Shown: piece by piece, positions 25,407 through 35,778 of the stretch | Layout of the letters: every line of letters begins with the position of its first letter | Position numbering within the stretch: the stretch's first letter is position 1 | Origin: Leptothrix discophora | GTDB lineage: Bacteria; Pseudomonadota; Gammaproteobacteria; Burkholderiales; Burkholderiaceae_C | NCBI RefSeq assembly: GCF_030705305.1 | Contig: NZ_JAUZEE010000011.1 | Coordinates: 1-64,000, forward strand | Direction of reading: 5' to 3' | Length of the DNA: 64,000 nucleotides | Notes under the pieces: model-generated | What the model was told of the DNA's origin: nothing | The model's database searches: none | The model's input: the letters and a program-made list of their open reading frames with translations, nothing else | Made by a program: the position numbers and the translations under genes

Positions 25407-26321
25407 ATGTCCGACCTGTCCGATCGCCCCGCCCGCCTGACCGCCGCCGACTTCGATCCCGCCGTGCTCAAGCTGTTCGACCAGTACGTGCATGGCCTGC
25501 TGGACCGACGCGGCTTTCTCGACCAGGCCGGCCGCTACGCCGCCGTCGCCGGCACCACCTCGGTGGCGCTGCTGGCCGCGCTCAGCCCCGACTTCGCCAG
25601 CGCCCAGCAGGTCAAGCCCGACGACGGCCGGATCAAGGCCGAGACCGTCACCATCGCCTCGCCGAACGGCTCGGGCTCGATCAAGGCCTATGTCTGCCGA
25701 CCGGCCCAAGCCAGCGGCCCGCTGCCGGTCGTGCTGGTGGTGCACGAGAACCGCGGCCTGAACCCGCACATCGAGGACATCACCCGCCGCCTGGCGCTGG
25801 ACAACTTCATCGCCGTCGCGCCCGATGCGCTGACCGCGCTGGGCGGCTATCCCGGCGACGAGGACAAGGCCCGCGAGGCCTTCGGCAAGCTCGACCAGGC
25901 CAAGATCCGGCAGGACTTCCTGGCCGCCGCCGCCTGGACCCGCACGCTCGCCGGCGCCAGCGGCAAGCTCGGCTCGGTCGGCTTCTGCTATGGCGGCGGC
26001 ATGGTGAACTTCCTGGCCACGCAGCTGCCCGAGCTGGTCGCCGGCGCGCCCTTCTACGGCCCGGCCCCGGCAGCCGATCAGGTCGCGAAGATCAAGGCCG
26101 AGCTGTTCATCGTCTACGCCGAGAACGACGAGCGCATCAACGCTGGCTGGCCGGCCTACGAGAGCGCGCTGAAGGCCGCCGGCGTGCGCCACGCCGCCCA
26201 GGTCTACGCCGGCACGCAGCACGGCTTCAACAACGACACCACGCCACGCTTCGACGCCAAGGCCGCCGCGCAGGCCTGGGCCAGCACGCTGGCGCTGTTC
26301 AACCGCACGCTGCGCGCCTGA
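25407..26321 (+). CDS. Dienelactone-hydrolase-family alpha/beta hydrolase
   Basis: A 304-residue protein. Residues 1-60 contain a DRRGFLDQAGRYAAVAG stretch followed by a hydrophobic segment ending LSPDFASAQ, which looks like a twin-arginine-type or membrane signal, so the enzyme is probably exported. The catalytic domain has HENRGL (Glu), the nucleophile Cys in GSVGFCYGGGM, Asp in ENDERI and His in TQHGFNND, the dienelactone hydrolase triad with cysteine nucleophile. Related proteins hydrolyse lactones or esters; the substrate is unknown. AGGAG at 25393-25397 supports the ATG at 25407. It converges on hpd across a GC-rich hairpin. Confidence 0.9.
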   Translation: MSDLSDRPARLTAADFDPAVLKLFDQYVHGLLDRRGFLDQAGRYAAVAGTTSVALLAALSPDFASAQQVKPDDGRIKAETVTIASPNGSGSIKAYVCRPAQASGPLPVVLVVHENRGLNPHIEDITRRLALDNFIAVAPDALTALGGYPGDEDKAREAFGKLDQAKIRQDFLAAAAWTRTLAGASGKLGSVGFCYGGGMVNFLATQLPELVAGAPFYGPAPAADQVAKIKAELFIVYAENDERINAGWPAYESALKAAGVRHAAQVYAGTQHGFNNDTTPRFDAKAAAQAWASTLALFNRTLRA

Positions 26322-26333
26322 GCCCGCATGGCG

Positions 26334-26377
26334 TGGGGCCCCGGCCGCGGCAGCCCGCAGCCGGGGTCGGGGCCCCA
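26334..26377. terminator. GC-rich hairpin between convergent genes (bidirectional terminator candidate)
   Basis: TGGGGCCCCG at 26334-26343 pairs with CGGGGCCCCA at 26368-26377, with further pairing of GGC and GCC inside. It sits exactly between the dienelactone-hydrolase stop (26321) and the hpd stop (26380). There is no U-tract, so it would be a non-canonical terminator or 3'-end stabiliser for both transcripts. Confidence 0.45.
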
Positions 26378-26379
26378 GG

Positions 26380-27504
26380 TCACGTGGGGTCGATCACCCC
26401 GCGCCGGACCTGGTCGCGCTCCATCGACTCGAACAGGGCCTTGAAGTTGCCCTCGCCGAAGCCCTCGTCGGCCTTGCGCTCGATGAACTCGAAGAAGACG
26501 GGGCCCAGCAGGGTCTGGCTGAAGATCTGCAGCAGCAGCCGCTTCTGGCCGCCGGCGGTCGAGCCGTCCAGCAGGATGCCGCGCGCCTGCAGCTCGGCCA
26601 CCGGTTCGCCGTGGCCGGGCAGTCGATCGGCCAGCATCTCGTAGTAGATGTCGTTGGGCGCGGTCATCAAGGGGATGCCGGCCATCTGCAGCGCGTCGAC
26701 CGTGTCGATCAGGCTGGCGGTCGACAGCGCGACGTGCTGGATGCCCTCGCCGTTGAACTGCATCAGGAATTCCTCGATCTGGCCGGCGCCCTTGCCCGAT
26801 TCCTCGTTCAGCGGGATGCGGATCAGGCCGTCCGGCGCGGTCATCGCCCGGCTGGTCAGGCCGGTGTACTCGCCCTGGATGTCGAAGTAGCGGATCTCGC
26901 GGAAGTTGAACAGCCGCTCGTAGAACGCGCCCCAGAAGGCCATGCGGCCGCGGTAGACGTTGTGCGTCAGGTGGTCGATCGTCAGCAGGCCGTGGCCGAC
27001 CGGGCGGCGCGGCACGCCGTCGATGAACGCGAAGTCGATGTCGTAGATGCTTTTCCCGTCTTCAAAGCGGTCGATGAGGTAGAGCGGCGCCCCGCCGATG
27101 CCCTTGATCGCCGGCAGGCGCAGCTCCATCGGGCCGGTCGGGATCTCGATGGGCTGCGCGCCCAGGTCGAGCGCGCGGGCATAGGCGCGGTGCGAGTCCT
27201 TCACGCGGAAGGCCAGGCCGCAGGCGCTCGGGCCGTGTTCGGCGGCGAAGTAGCCGGCCAGGCTGCGCGGCTCGCGGTTGACGATGAAGTTGATCTCGCC
27301 CTGCCGGTACAGCAGCACGTCCTTGCTGCGGTGGCGGGCCACCAGCGTGAAGCCCATGCGCTCGAACAGCGGTTCGAGCAGGCCGGGCGTGGGCGAGGCG
27401 AACTCGACGAACTCGAAGCCCATCAGGCCCATCGGGTTGTCGAGCGGGGCGGTCGAAGGGGAAGGGGACGGGGACGGGGACGGGGACGGGGCGGCAGCGG
27501 ACAT
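26380..27504 (-). CDS. hpd: 4-Hydroxyphenylpyruvate dioxygenase
   Basis: Fe(II) oxygenase of tyrosine breakdown that makes homogentisate. Two vicinal-oxygen-chelate halves are visible in 374 residues; the metal ligands fall in [11 protein letters not shown] (His), IQHVALST (His) and VFFEFIERK (Glu). The first ~20 residues are a Ser-Pro repeat encoded by GGGGAC hexamers, unlike other family members; the conserved fold begins at [15 protein letters not shown] at 27511-27515 supports the ATG at 27504, but an internal ATG (27432) just after the repeat could also initiate. The gene is monocistronic here; homogentisate dioxygenase is not in the window. Confidence 0.95.
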   Translation of the reverse strand: MSAAAPSPSPSPSPSPSTAPLDNPMGLMGFEFVEFASPTPGLLEPLFERMGFTLVARHRSKDVLLYRQGEINFIVNREPRSLAGYFAAEHGPSACGLAFRVKDSHRAYARALDLGAQPIEIPTGPMELRLPAIKGIGGAPLYLIDRFEDGKSIYDIDFAFIDGVPRRPVGHGLLTIDHLTHNVYRGRMAFWGAFYERLFNFREIRYFDIQGEYTGLTSRAMTAPDGLIRIPLNEESGKGAGQIEEFLMQFNGEGIQHVALSTASLIDTVDALQMAGIPLMTAPNDIYYEMLADRLPGHGEPVAELQARGILLDGSTAGGQKRLLLQIFSQTLLGPVFFEFIERKADEGFGEGNFKALFESMERDQVRRGVIDPT

Positions 27505-27541
27505 GGCAGTCCTCCAGGGGAACGGGTACGGGAACGGGAAC
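27458..27541. repeat. Hexanucleotide repeats around the hpd start codon
   Basis: Inside hpd, four exact GGGGAC units plus one GGGGAA unit and a partial copy (27458-27491) encode the Ser-Pro tail. In the leader, four related units, three GGGAAC and one GGGTAC (27518-27541), lie just upstream of the ribosome site. Hexamer changes keep the frame but would change the tail length or the leader. Confidence 0.85.
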
Positions 27542-27751
27542 ACCCGGTGCGCGGCGGCACCGGCGGGCGGGCTCAGGTGGATGCCGGTGCCGGCGGCGCG
27601 CACGGACGACCCCGCACGCTGCGCGCGAGGTGCATGCCGACGATGAGCCGCTGTTCGTTCATGGAGGAAGGCCGGGGGGATCGGGGCGCCGCAGGGGCGT
27701 CCGGACCAGTCTATCGGTCCGTGCCGCGCTTGAACATCGAGAATCCCCGCC

Positions 27752-27979
27752 ATGACGACCGAACCGTTCGACCGCATCGACCAGCGCCTGACCGACCTGG
27801 AGGTCAAGCTCAGCTACACCGAGGACCTGGTCGAGCAGCTCGACGCCGTCGTGATCGAGCAGGCCCGCCGCATCGACCTGCTGGTGCGCGAGCTGACGCG
27901 GCTGCGCCAGCAGGCCGAGGACAGCAGCGGCACGCCCGGCGCGCGCAGCCTGCGCGACGAGTTGCCGCCGCACTACTGA
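27752..27979 (+). CDS. slyX: SlyX family protein
   Basis: A 75-residue protein that is almost all coiled coil (about residues 5-55, heptads rich in Leu/Ile/Val with Glu/Arg), ending with the family signature ELPPHY. SlyX proteins are small cytoplasmic coiled-coil proteins of unknown biochemical role, found near the peptidyl-prolyl isomerase slyD in enterobacteria; no slyD is here. It is transcribed away from hpd and followed after 74 bp by the CYTH-CHAD gene. Confidence 0.87.
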   Translation: MTTEPFDRIDQRLTDLEVKLSYTEDLVEQLDAVVIEQARRIDLLVRELTRLRQQAEDSSGTPGARSLRDELPPHY

Positions 27980-28053
27980 CCACGCCTCGGACCACGCCTC
28001 GGACCGCTCGGCCGACCGCAGCCCTGTCACAACCACGACCCAGCATTCCCGCC

Positions 28054-29640
28054 ATGTTCGAGACCGAGCTGAAGTTCCAGATCCCCGACGCGCGCCTGGC
28101 CGCCGTGCAGCGTGCCGTGGCCACCACCACCGCGACCACGCTGCGGCTGCGTGCGCGCTACTTCGACACGCCCGAGCGGCACCTGGCCCGCGCCGCGATG
28201 GCGCTGCGCCTGCGGCTGGAGGGCGAGCGCTGGGTGCAGACGCTCAAGGGCCGTGGCGACGGCCTGCTGCAGCGGCTGGAACACGAGGTGGTGCTGGACG
28301 GCGCCGACCCGTCTGCCGTGCCGGCGCTGGACCTGTCGCGCCACGACGGCACGCCGGCCGGCACGGCCTTGCGCCTGGCGCTCGGCGATGCGGCGTCGAC
28401 GCTGGCCTGCCGCTACGAGACCGACGTCCACCGCACGCTGCGGCTGCTGCGCCACGACGGCGCGCGGGTCGAGCTGGCCCTGGACCTCGGCGAGATCCGC
28501 GCCGGTGATGCGACCTGGCCGCTGCAGGAGCTGGAGTTCGAGCTGAAGGACGGCCCGGTCGACGGCCTGCTCGCGCTGGCCGCCCGCTGGGTCGAGCGCC
28601 ATCACCTGTGGCTGGACGTGCGCAGCAAGGCCGAGCGCGGCGAACGCCTGGCCAGCGGCATCGTGCTCGGCGCGCCGGTGCCGGCCGCCACGCTGCGCCA
28701 TGCCGAGGACCTGCCACTGCCCGAGGCCCGCCGGCAGGCGCTGGCCGCGACGCTGGCGCCGCTGCTGGCCAACCTCGCCGACCGGGCCGACCCGCGCGCC
28801 AGCGGCCTCGCGCACGATGAGCAGGTCCACCAGGCCCGCGTCGGCCTGCGCCGGCTGCGCGGCGTCTGGAAGCTGCTGGACGACGGCGGCCCGACGCCGG
28901 CCTGGATGGCCGGCCTGGTCGAGGCCTTCGGGCACCTGGGCAGCGACCGCGACCAGGTCGTGCTGGCCGCCCAGCTGGAGGAGATCGGCGCGGCACCGAC
29001 CGCACCGCTGGGCACCGCCGAGCTGGTCGAACGCCTGCCGGCCGACGCCGCCGACACGCTCGCGCCCTGGTTGCGCTCGCCGCCGCCGCAGCGCCTGTGG
29101 CTGGACCTGATCGGCGCGATGCGGGCGACGCCGGCCGAAGCGCAGGGGCCCGGCGCACAGCACGGATCGGGCGCAGGCCCGTCCGGCCAGGACGCGGCGG
29201 CCGTGATGCTGCTGGCCCATGTCCGGCCACGCCTGGAGCGGCTGTGGCGGCAGGTTGCCCGCGACGCCCGCCGCTTTGCCCGCCTGGCCGATGGCGAGCG
29301 CCACCGGCTGCGCAAGCGCCTGAAGCGGCTGCGCGACGGCATCGACAGCCTGCGCCCGCTGCTGCGGCCACGCGCGACGCAGCGCTGGCTCGAACGCATC
29401 CGGCCGGCCCAGGAGGCGCTGGGCCTCTACAACGACCTGTGCGTGAGCGAGCAGCTGCTGCTGAAGGTCGACGGCGGCGGGGCGCCCGACCCGGCCGCCG
29501 CGGCCTACGCGCTGGGCTGGCTGGCCGGGCGTCGCGCGGCGCTGCTGACGGATGGCGAGCGCGCGCTGCAGCGCCTGCTGGCCCTGGACGACGGCGAGGG
29601 CCTGGACCTCTGGCCGCGCCGGGCGCGCAGGTCGACCTGA
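28054..29640 (+). CDS. CYTH-CHAD protein (inorganic triphosphatase, polyphosphate-binding)
   Basis: A 528-residue two-domain protein. The N-terminal CYTH domain (about 1-200) opens with the signature ETELKF (ExExK) and continues with RARYFDTPERHL and RLRLEGERWVQTLKGRG; CYTH enzymes hydrolyse inorganic triphosphate. The CHAD domain (about 230-520) is an Arg/His-rich helical bundle (VHQARVGLRRLRGVWKLL and RHRLRKRLKRLRDGID) that binds polyphosphate. An Ala/Gly-rich insert of about 20 residues lies near residue 370. It is convergent with a PPK2 polyphosphate kinase, 13 bp away. The pairing points to polyphosphate metabolism, by inference from domain knowledge and position. Confidence 0.92.
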   Translation: MFETELKFQIPDARLAAVQRAVATTTATTLRLRARYFDTPERHLARAAMALRLRLEGERWVQTLKGRGDGLLQRLEHEVVLDGADPSAVPALDLSRHDGTPAGTALRLALGDAASTLACRYETDVHRTLRLLRHDGARVELALDLGEIRAGDATWPLQELEFELKDGPVDGLLALAARWVERHHLWLDVRSKAERGERLASGIVLGAPVPAATLRHAEDLPLPEARRQALAATLAPLLANLADRADPRASGLAHDEQVHQARVGLRRLRGVWKLLDDGGPTPAWMAGLVEAFGHLGSDRDQVVLAAQLEEIGAAPTAPLGTAELVERLPADAADTLAPWLRSPPPQRLWLDLIGAMRATPAEAQGPGAQHGSGAGPSGQDAAAVMLLAHVRPRLERLWRQVARDARRFARLADGERHRLRKRLKRLRDGIDSLRPLLRPRATQRWLERIRPAQEALGLYNDLCVSEQLLLKVDGGGAPDPAAAAYALGWLAGRRAALLTDGERALQRLLALDDGEGLDLWPRRARRST

Positions 29641-29653
29641 ACCGGGCAGCCGC

Positions 29654-30499
29654 TCAGGGCCGGTGGGCCTCGATCGGCGCGTGGCCGCGGCCGTAGGACT
29701 CCTTCAACGGCGTCTCGCGCAGCGGCGCGAACACGATGTCGGTCTGTGGCACCGGCTCGATCGGCAGGTGGCTCAGCAGGTGATTGACCAGCGTCAGGCG
29801 GCCGATGCGCTGGTCGTTGAAGTCGACCAGCGTCCACGGCGCATGCGGCGTGTCGGTGGCCTTGAGCATGTCGTTGCGGGCGCGCGTGTACTCGGCGTAG
29901 CGCTCGCGCGCCTGGACGTCGATCTGCGACAGCTTCCAGCGCTTGAGCGGGTCGGTCAGGCGATCCGCGAAGCGCGCTTCCTGCTGCGCCTGGTCGACGC
30001 AGAGCCAGTACTTGAACAGCAGGATGCCGTCGTCGACGAGCAGGCGCTCGAAGTCCGGCACCTGGCGCAGGAAGACCTTGGCCTCCTGCTCGCTGCAGAA
30101 GCCCATGACCCGCTCGACGCCGGCGCGGTTGTACCAGCTGCGGTCGAAGATCGCGATCTCGCCGGCCGCCGGCAGGTGCGGCACGTAGCGCTGGAAGTAC
30201 CACTGCGAGCGCTCGCGGTCGCTCGGCCGGCCGAGCGCGACGACGTCGCACTGGCGCGGGTTGAGAGTCTCGCTGATCGCGTAGGCGGCCCCGCCCTTGC
30301 CGGCGGTGTCGCGCCCTTCGAGCACCACCACCAGGCGCCGGCCGGTGTGGGCCAGCCAGCGCGCGGCGTCGTTGAGGCGCTCCTGCATGGGCTTGAGCGC
30401 CTCCAGGTAGGCGGCCTTGCCCATGCCGGGCTTGGCGGCCTTGCGGACCTGTTTCCGGACGGCCTGGCCGTCGCTGCTTGCGGTCTTCTTGCGGGTCAT
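29654..30499 (-). CDS. ppk2: Polyphosphate kinase 2
   Basis: A 281-residue PPK2-family kinase that moves phosphate between polyphosphate and nucleoside (di)phosphates. Walker A is VVLEGRDTAGKGG, the lid/Walker B region contains IFDRSWYNRAGVERVMGF, and LLFKYWLCVD and RWKLSQID are family hallmarks. The basic N-terminus (TRKKTASS through VRKAAKPG) is disordered. I chose the ATG at 30499; the frame extends upstream but with Gly/Pro-rich, non-conserved sequence. The enzyme class (I, II or III, donor and acceptor preference) cannot be decided by eye. It faces the CYTH-CHAD gene tail to tail. Confidence 0.92.
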   Translation of the reverse strand: MTRKKTASSDGQAVRKQVRKAAKPGMGKAAYLEALKPMQERLNDAARWLAHTGRRLVVVLEGRDTAGKGGAAYAISETLNPRQCDVVALGRPSDRERSQWYFQRYVPHLPAAGEIAIFDRSWYNRAGVERVMGFCSEQEAKVFLRQVPDFERLLVDDGILLFKYWLCVDQAQQEARFADRLTDPLKRWKLSQIDVQARERYAEYTRARNDMLKATDTPHAPWTLVDFNDQRIGRLTLVNHLLSHLPIEPVPQTDIVFAPLRETPLKESYGRGHAPIEAHRP

Positions 30500-30639
30500 C
30501 GCCAGCGGCTCCACCGGGCCGCCGCCAGCTCCCGCAGCCGGCACGGGACGACCCGCCGCAAGCATACGGCGGCGGGTTGTCGTCGCGTGCAGGGGGGAGC
30601 CCGCAGCGGGCCCGCCCCAGCCGCGGTCCGCGGGTCCGA

Positions 30640-31887
<1,248 letters not shown>

Positions 31888-32066
31888 GTCGGTTCCTCCT
31901 TGCAAGGGCCTGCAAGGTAGGGGGCGGACGTGACGGAGCGGTGAAAGCCAGGCGGCGAGGCGCGTCTTCGCGGGCAAGTCCGGAGGCCAGCCCGGCGTCC
32001 GGGCACGAACCTACACTGCGCGCCCCTTCCCGCCGCCGACCCCGGTCCACCGATCCCCCGTCCCGC

Positions 32067-34103
32067 ATGAGCATTGCCGAGATCCGCGCCGCGATCGAGC
32101 AGGAGCTGGCCGCGACGCCCGAGTTCTACGACTTCCGGGTCGAGTCCTCGCAGCGCGAGGGCACGCTGTGGCGCGTCACGCTGCAGGCCGGCCAGGCCTG
32201 GGCCGGCGGCAAGCCGATGCCGCAGCTGATGCTCGACGACAGCTTCGACGGCGCGACCGCCTGGTGGGGCGGACCGCCCAAGGGCCAGGCCGCCGTGCTG
32301 GCCGTGGTGGCCGAGGACGACCAGCTGGTGCTGGCCGATGCGAGCGCGCCACCGCCGGCGCTGGACGGCCTGATACGGCTCTACCCGCCGCGTTTCCTGC
32401 AGCCGCTGGCGCAGGCCTGGGCCGACGATGCCTGGGCGGCGCGGGCCTGGGCCGCCCGCGCCGAGCTGGCCGCGCCGCGCCGGCTCGGCGTGGCCGAACT
32501 GGCACGCGACGCCTACGGCTGGCTGCGGCCGGCCCAGCGCCGCGCCTACGGCCTGCCGCAGCACAGCGCGAGCTTCCTGTGGGGCCCGCCGGGCAGCGGC
32601 AAGACCACCACGCTGGGCGTGCTGCTGGCCGAGCTGCTGCAGCAGCGGCCCGAGGCCCGCGTGCTGCTGCTGTCGACCACCCACACCGCCGTCGACCAGG
32701 CCGTGATCGCGCTGGACAAGGCGCTGGCCCAGAAGCGCCGCGAGGCCCTGCGCGCCAGCGTCCGGCGGCTCGGCACGCGCTTCTCGGCCGCCGCCTACGA
32801 AGGCCGAGAGCACCTGCTGGCGGTGCGCGATCCGGCGCTGGTGGCGCAGCTCGCCAAGGCCGAAGCGGCCCGGCCGAGGGGCCACGACCTGGCCGCGCTG
32901 CAGGCCTGGCAGGACCGCGTCGACGGCCTGCGCCGGCAGCTGCGTTCGGCCTCGCTGGCGGAGCTGCGCAGCGCCCGGCTGGTGGCGATGACGACCAGCC
33001 GGGCGAGCTACACGCTGCGCACCCTGCGCGAGCTGGCCGAAGGTGACGAAGCGCCGTTCGATCTCGTCGTGTTCGACGAGGCCAGCCAGGTCAGCCTCGC
33101 ACAGGCCCTGGCGCTGGCGCCGCTGGGCCGCGCGCGGCTGCATGCGGGCGATCCGCAGCAGCTCGCGCCGGTGCGGCGCAGCGAGGCCCGCGAGGCCAAG
33201 GTCTGGCTCGGCCGTTCGGCCTTTGGCGAGATGCCGCGCGCACGCGCCGTGCTGGACGACCCGCAAGGCCCGGTCGCGCTGCTGGACGAGCAATCGCGCA
33301 TGGCCGCGCCGATCGGCGAGCTGGTCAGCGCGCTGTTCTACGACGGCCTGCTGCGCGTGGCCGACGATGCCCGCGCGCAGCCGGCCTGGCTCGCACGGCG
33401 AGCCCGCAGCCTCGACGGCATCGGGCCGGAAGAGCAGGTGCGCATCGAGCCGGTCGAGGCCTGCGGCGGCTGGTCGGCCCACCACCGCGGCCCCGTGCGA
33501 CCCGGCTCGGCCCAGGCCATCGCCGCACGGGTCGGGCGCGCGCTCGCTGCCGGCGAGGCCGAGCCGGCCGAGATCGTCGTGCTGACGCCCTTCCGGGCCC
33601 AGCGGGCCGTCATCCGGCAGGCGCTGCAGGCCCATGAACTGAGCCACCTGTGCGCCCAGGTGCGCGTCAGCACGGTCCACAAGGCCCAGGGCAGCGAGGC
33701 GCCGTTCGTGCTGTTCGACCCGGTCGACGGTCGCCAGCCCTTCCTGCAGACCGAGGACGCGCGCCGGCTGGTCAACGTGGCGCTGAGCCGGGCCCAAGCC
33801 AAGGTGATCGTCTACCTGGCCGAGGGCGACGCCCAGGCCAACCCGGTGCTGGGCCAGATCGTGCAGCGCCTGCGCCTGGCCGGCGACACCCGGCCGGTGC
33901 GGCCGATCGAGGCGCTGGCCCGCGACAGCGGCTTCCCGCGCGCGGCGGTCGGCCTGCGCGTGCGCATCGGCCGCCACGTCGGCGAGGTCGCCCGCATCAG
34001 CCCGGACGGCAGCGAACTCTGGCTGCACGACGAGGCCAGCGGCGAGGCCCGCCGCTTCGACGTCGGGTTCCTGCGGCGCAAGGCGGGGGCTGCGCCGGCC
34101 TAG
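32067..34103 (+). CDS. SF1 helicase/AAA protein, UPF1 (DNA2/NAM7)-like
   Basis: A 678-residue superfamily 1B-type helicase. An N-terminal ~160-residue domain of unknown type is followed by the motor: motif I LWGPPGSGKTTT, Ia STTHTAVDQA, II VFDEASQ, III HAGDPQQLAP, IV VLTPFRAQRA, V VSTVHKAQGSE, VI VNVALSRAQ. It lacks a nuclease domain. The C-terminal 70 residues form a small beta-rich piece (VGLRVRIGRHVGEVARIS) that may be an OB/SH3-like add-on. It could act on RNA or DNA. It stands alone between glpQ (divergent) and nhaR (convergent, 4-bp overlap). Confidence 0.87.
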   Translation: MSIAEIRAAIEQELAATPEFYDFRVESSQREGTLWRVTLQAGQAWAGGKPMPQLMLDDSFDGATAWWGGPPKGQAAVLAVVAEDDQLVLADASAPPPALDGLIRLYPPRFLQPLAQAWADDAWAARAWAARAELAAPRRLGVAELARDAYGWLRPAQRRAYGLPQHSASFLWGPPGSGKTTTLGVLLAELLQQRPEARVLLLSTTHTAVDQAVIALDKALAQKRREALRASVRRLGTRFSAAAYEGREHLLAVRDPALVAQLAKAEAARPRGHDLAALQAWQDRVDGLRRQLRSASLAELRSARLVAMTTSRASYTLRTLRELAEGDEAPFDLVVFDEASQVSLAQALALAPLGRARLHAGDPQQLAPVRRSEAREAKVWLGRSAFGEMPRARAVLDDPQGPVALLDEQSRMAAPIGELVSALFYDGLLRVADDARAQPAWLARRARSLDGIGPEEQVRIEPVEACGGWSAHHRGPVRPGSAQAIAARVGRALAAGEAEPAEIVVLTPFRAQRAVIRQALQAHELSHLCAQVRVSTVHKAQGSEAPFVLFDPVDGRQPFLQTEDARRLVNVALSRAQAKVIVYLAEGDAQANPVLGQIVQRLRLAGDTRPVRPIEALARDSGFPRAAVGLRVRIGRHVGEVARISPDGSELWLHDEASGEARRFDVGFLRRKAGAAPA

Positions 34104-34999
34104 GCCGACGCGCTCGCCATCAGCCGCTGCACCAGCGGGTGGTGCAGGCCGCGGCGGGAGCGGATCGCGTGGATCTCCTCGCGCACGTCCTCGCAGCTGC
34201 CCAGGCGGCGCAGGCCGCGCATCAGCGCGAGGTCGTCGGCGCCCAGCCGGCTGACCGGGAAGACGCCCAGGCCGCGGGCGGCGAACACCGCCATCAGCGC
34301 GCTGTCCTCGAACTCGCCGACCACGCGCGGGACCAGGCCGCGCTGGTCGAACCAGCGTTCCAGCGTCGCGCGCAGGGCCGAGTGGCCGGTCGGCAGCAGC
34401 ACCGGCAGGTCGGCCAGGCAGTCGGGGAAACGCTCGGGGTGGCGATCGGTGCCGGCCTTGCGGACCAGCTCGGTCGGGCCATACCAGTCGACCGGCGCAC
34501 CCAGCAGCCGGTCGCTGCTCAGGCGCAGGTTGGGGTTGGGAGGCGACGGCTGGCCCGCCAGGACCAGGTCGAGCTGGTGCATGGCGAGTTCGGCCAGCAG
34601 CTGTTCGACCTCGCCCTCGTGGCAGATCAGGCGCAGGGCCGGCGTGTCCAGCAGCGGCGCCAGCAGCGCGTGCGCTGCCAGCTTGCTGATGCCGTCCGAC
34701 AGGCCGACCGCCAGCCGCAGCGCCGGTCCGCTGGCGGCCTGCCGGACCTCGTCGTGCAGCGACTGGCCGAGCCGGAAGATCTCCTCGGCCCGGGCCAGCG
34801 CGGCCTGGCCGGCCTCGGTCAGCGCCAGGCTGCGGCCGGAGGCCTTGATCAGCTGGTGGCCGAGCGACTGCTCCAGCGCCTTGACCTGCGCGCTGATGGT
34901 CTGCACGGCCATGTCCAGCCGCTCGGCCGCGCGGGCGAAGCCGCCTTCCTTGGCGACGACCCAGAAGTAGTAGAGGTGGCGGTAGTTGAGGCTGGACAT
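34100..34999 (-). CDS. nhaR: LysR-family regulator, NhaR-like
   Basis: A 299-residue LysR-type regulator. The helix-turn-helix lies at residues 5-64 (LNYRHLYYFWVVAKEGGFAR and LDMAVQTISAQVKALEQSLG), with the NhaR-like opening LNYRHLYYFW. The effector domain follows from about residue 90. NhaR activates nhaA sodium/proton antiporter genes, but no nhaA is adjacent here. The 3' end overlaps the helicase stop by 4 bp in convergent orientation. Homology is clear; its target genes are unknown. Confidence 0.87.
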   Translation of the reverse strand: MSSLNYRHLYYFWVVAKEGGFARAAERLDMAVQTISAQVKALEQSLGHQLIKASGRSLALTEAGQAALARAEEIFRLGQSLHDEVRQAASGPALRLAVGLSDGISKLAAHALLAPLLDTPALRLICHEGEVEQLLAELAMHQLDLVLAGQPSPPNPNLRLSSDRLLGAPVDWYGPTELVRKAGTDRHPERFPDCLADLPVLLPTGHSALRATLERWFDQRGLVPRVVGEFEDSALMAVFAARGLGVFPVSRLGADDLALMRGLRRLGSCEDVREEIHAIRSRRGLHHPLVQRLMASASA

Positions 35000-35092
35000 G
35001 GCGGGTGTGGACTGCGGAAAAGGCGCAGTCCGGCGGATTCTGGCGATGGTCGGACCTGACCGTGGCCGACCCCGCCAGAGACCCCGTCCGGG

Positions 35093-35506
35093 TCAGGCCG
35101 CGCGCCGCTCGAACATCGCCCGCTGCAGGCCCCAGTGCGACACCGCCGCGTTCAGCAGCAACGCCTCGCCGTCGCTGATCCAGGCGTCGGACTCGATCAC
35201 GTCGCGGCACAGCTCGATCACGCTGCGCCGCAGGGCCGGATCGTCGACGTCGGACATCAGGCGGGCGATGGTCAGGTCGTCGATGGTGATGGCGTCCAGG
35301 TCCGTGCCGGGCTGGCCGACGCTCAGGTCGTCAAGCAGGTGCTCCAGCACGCGGTAGAAGTCCGGCGGCGCCAGCTTCAGGCGCTGCCCGAGGTCGACCG
35401 CCTCCAGCACGTCGATCTCCGGTCGCGTCAGGTCGCCGTCGGCCAGCATCGCCAGGCAGACGATGCGGGCGGCGGCTTCGGGGCTGTTGGTCGGGTAGGC
35501 ACGCAT
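35093..35506 (-). CDS. TerB-like family protein
   Basis: A 137-residue acidic helical protein starting MRAYPTNSPEAAARIVCLAM. The pattern LADGDLTRPEIDVLEA and later ESDAWISDGEALLLNAAVSHW resembles the metal-binding helical TerB fold (tellurite resistance-type, with acidic residues in pairs). GGAGT precedes the ATG at 35506. It is divergent from the TerC-family gene at 35779 across 272 bp, an arrangement that may mean shared control. The TerB label is a fold-level guess; no tellurite phenotype is implied. Confidence 0.7.
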   Translation of the reverse strand: MRAYPTNSPEAAARIVCLAMLADGDLTRPEIDVLEAVDLGQRLKLAPPDFYRVLEHLLDDLSVGQPGTDLDAITIDDLTIARLMSDVDDPALRRSVIELCRDVIESDAWISDGEALLLNAAVSHWGLQRAMFERRAA

Positions 35507-35778
35507 GGCAGGACTCCGTGGGTTCGTGGATCGAGCCGCCAAGGTAGCCAGCGCCCGTGCCGGCGACCAGCAGGCCCGACCGCAGTGGGGCTGCGGGACG
35601 GCCTGCTCGTGGTGGCGCCGATCGTCCCCACGCGGGCGCCGGAACGGGTCTTGACGTGGCCGGCCCGATGGTTCGGAAAAAACGAAGTTTCGATGCGCCG
35701 ACGACTGGTTTGCCGATCCGGGCACGGTCCGCAAGATCGGCCCCCATCCGAACCGATGCGCCGTCCGGCGTCGACACC

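Noticed and set aside
22621-25440. Very long plus-strand frame over the phosphonate genes
   Set aside because: It covers parts of four real genes on both strands and has no recognisable domain.
35507-35778. yybP-ykoY manganese riboswitch before the TerC gene
   Set aside because: The expected GGGGAGUAG-type loops are not visible; the region may still hold a promoter, but no riboswitch is claimed.
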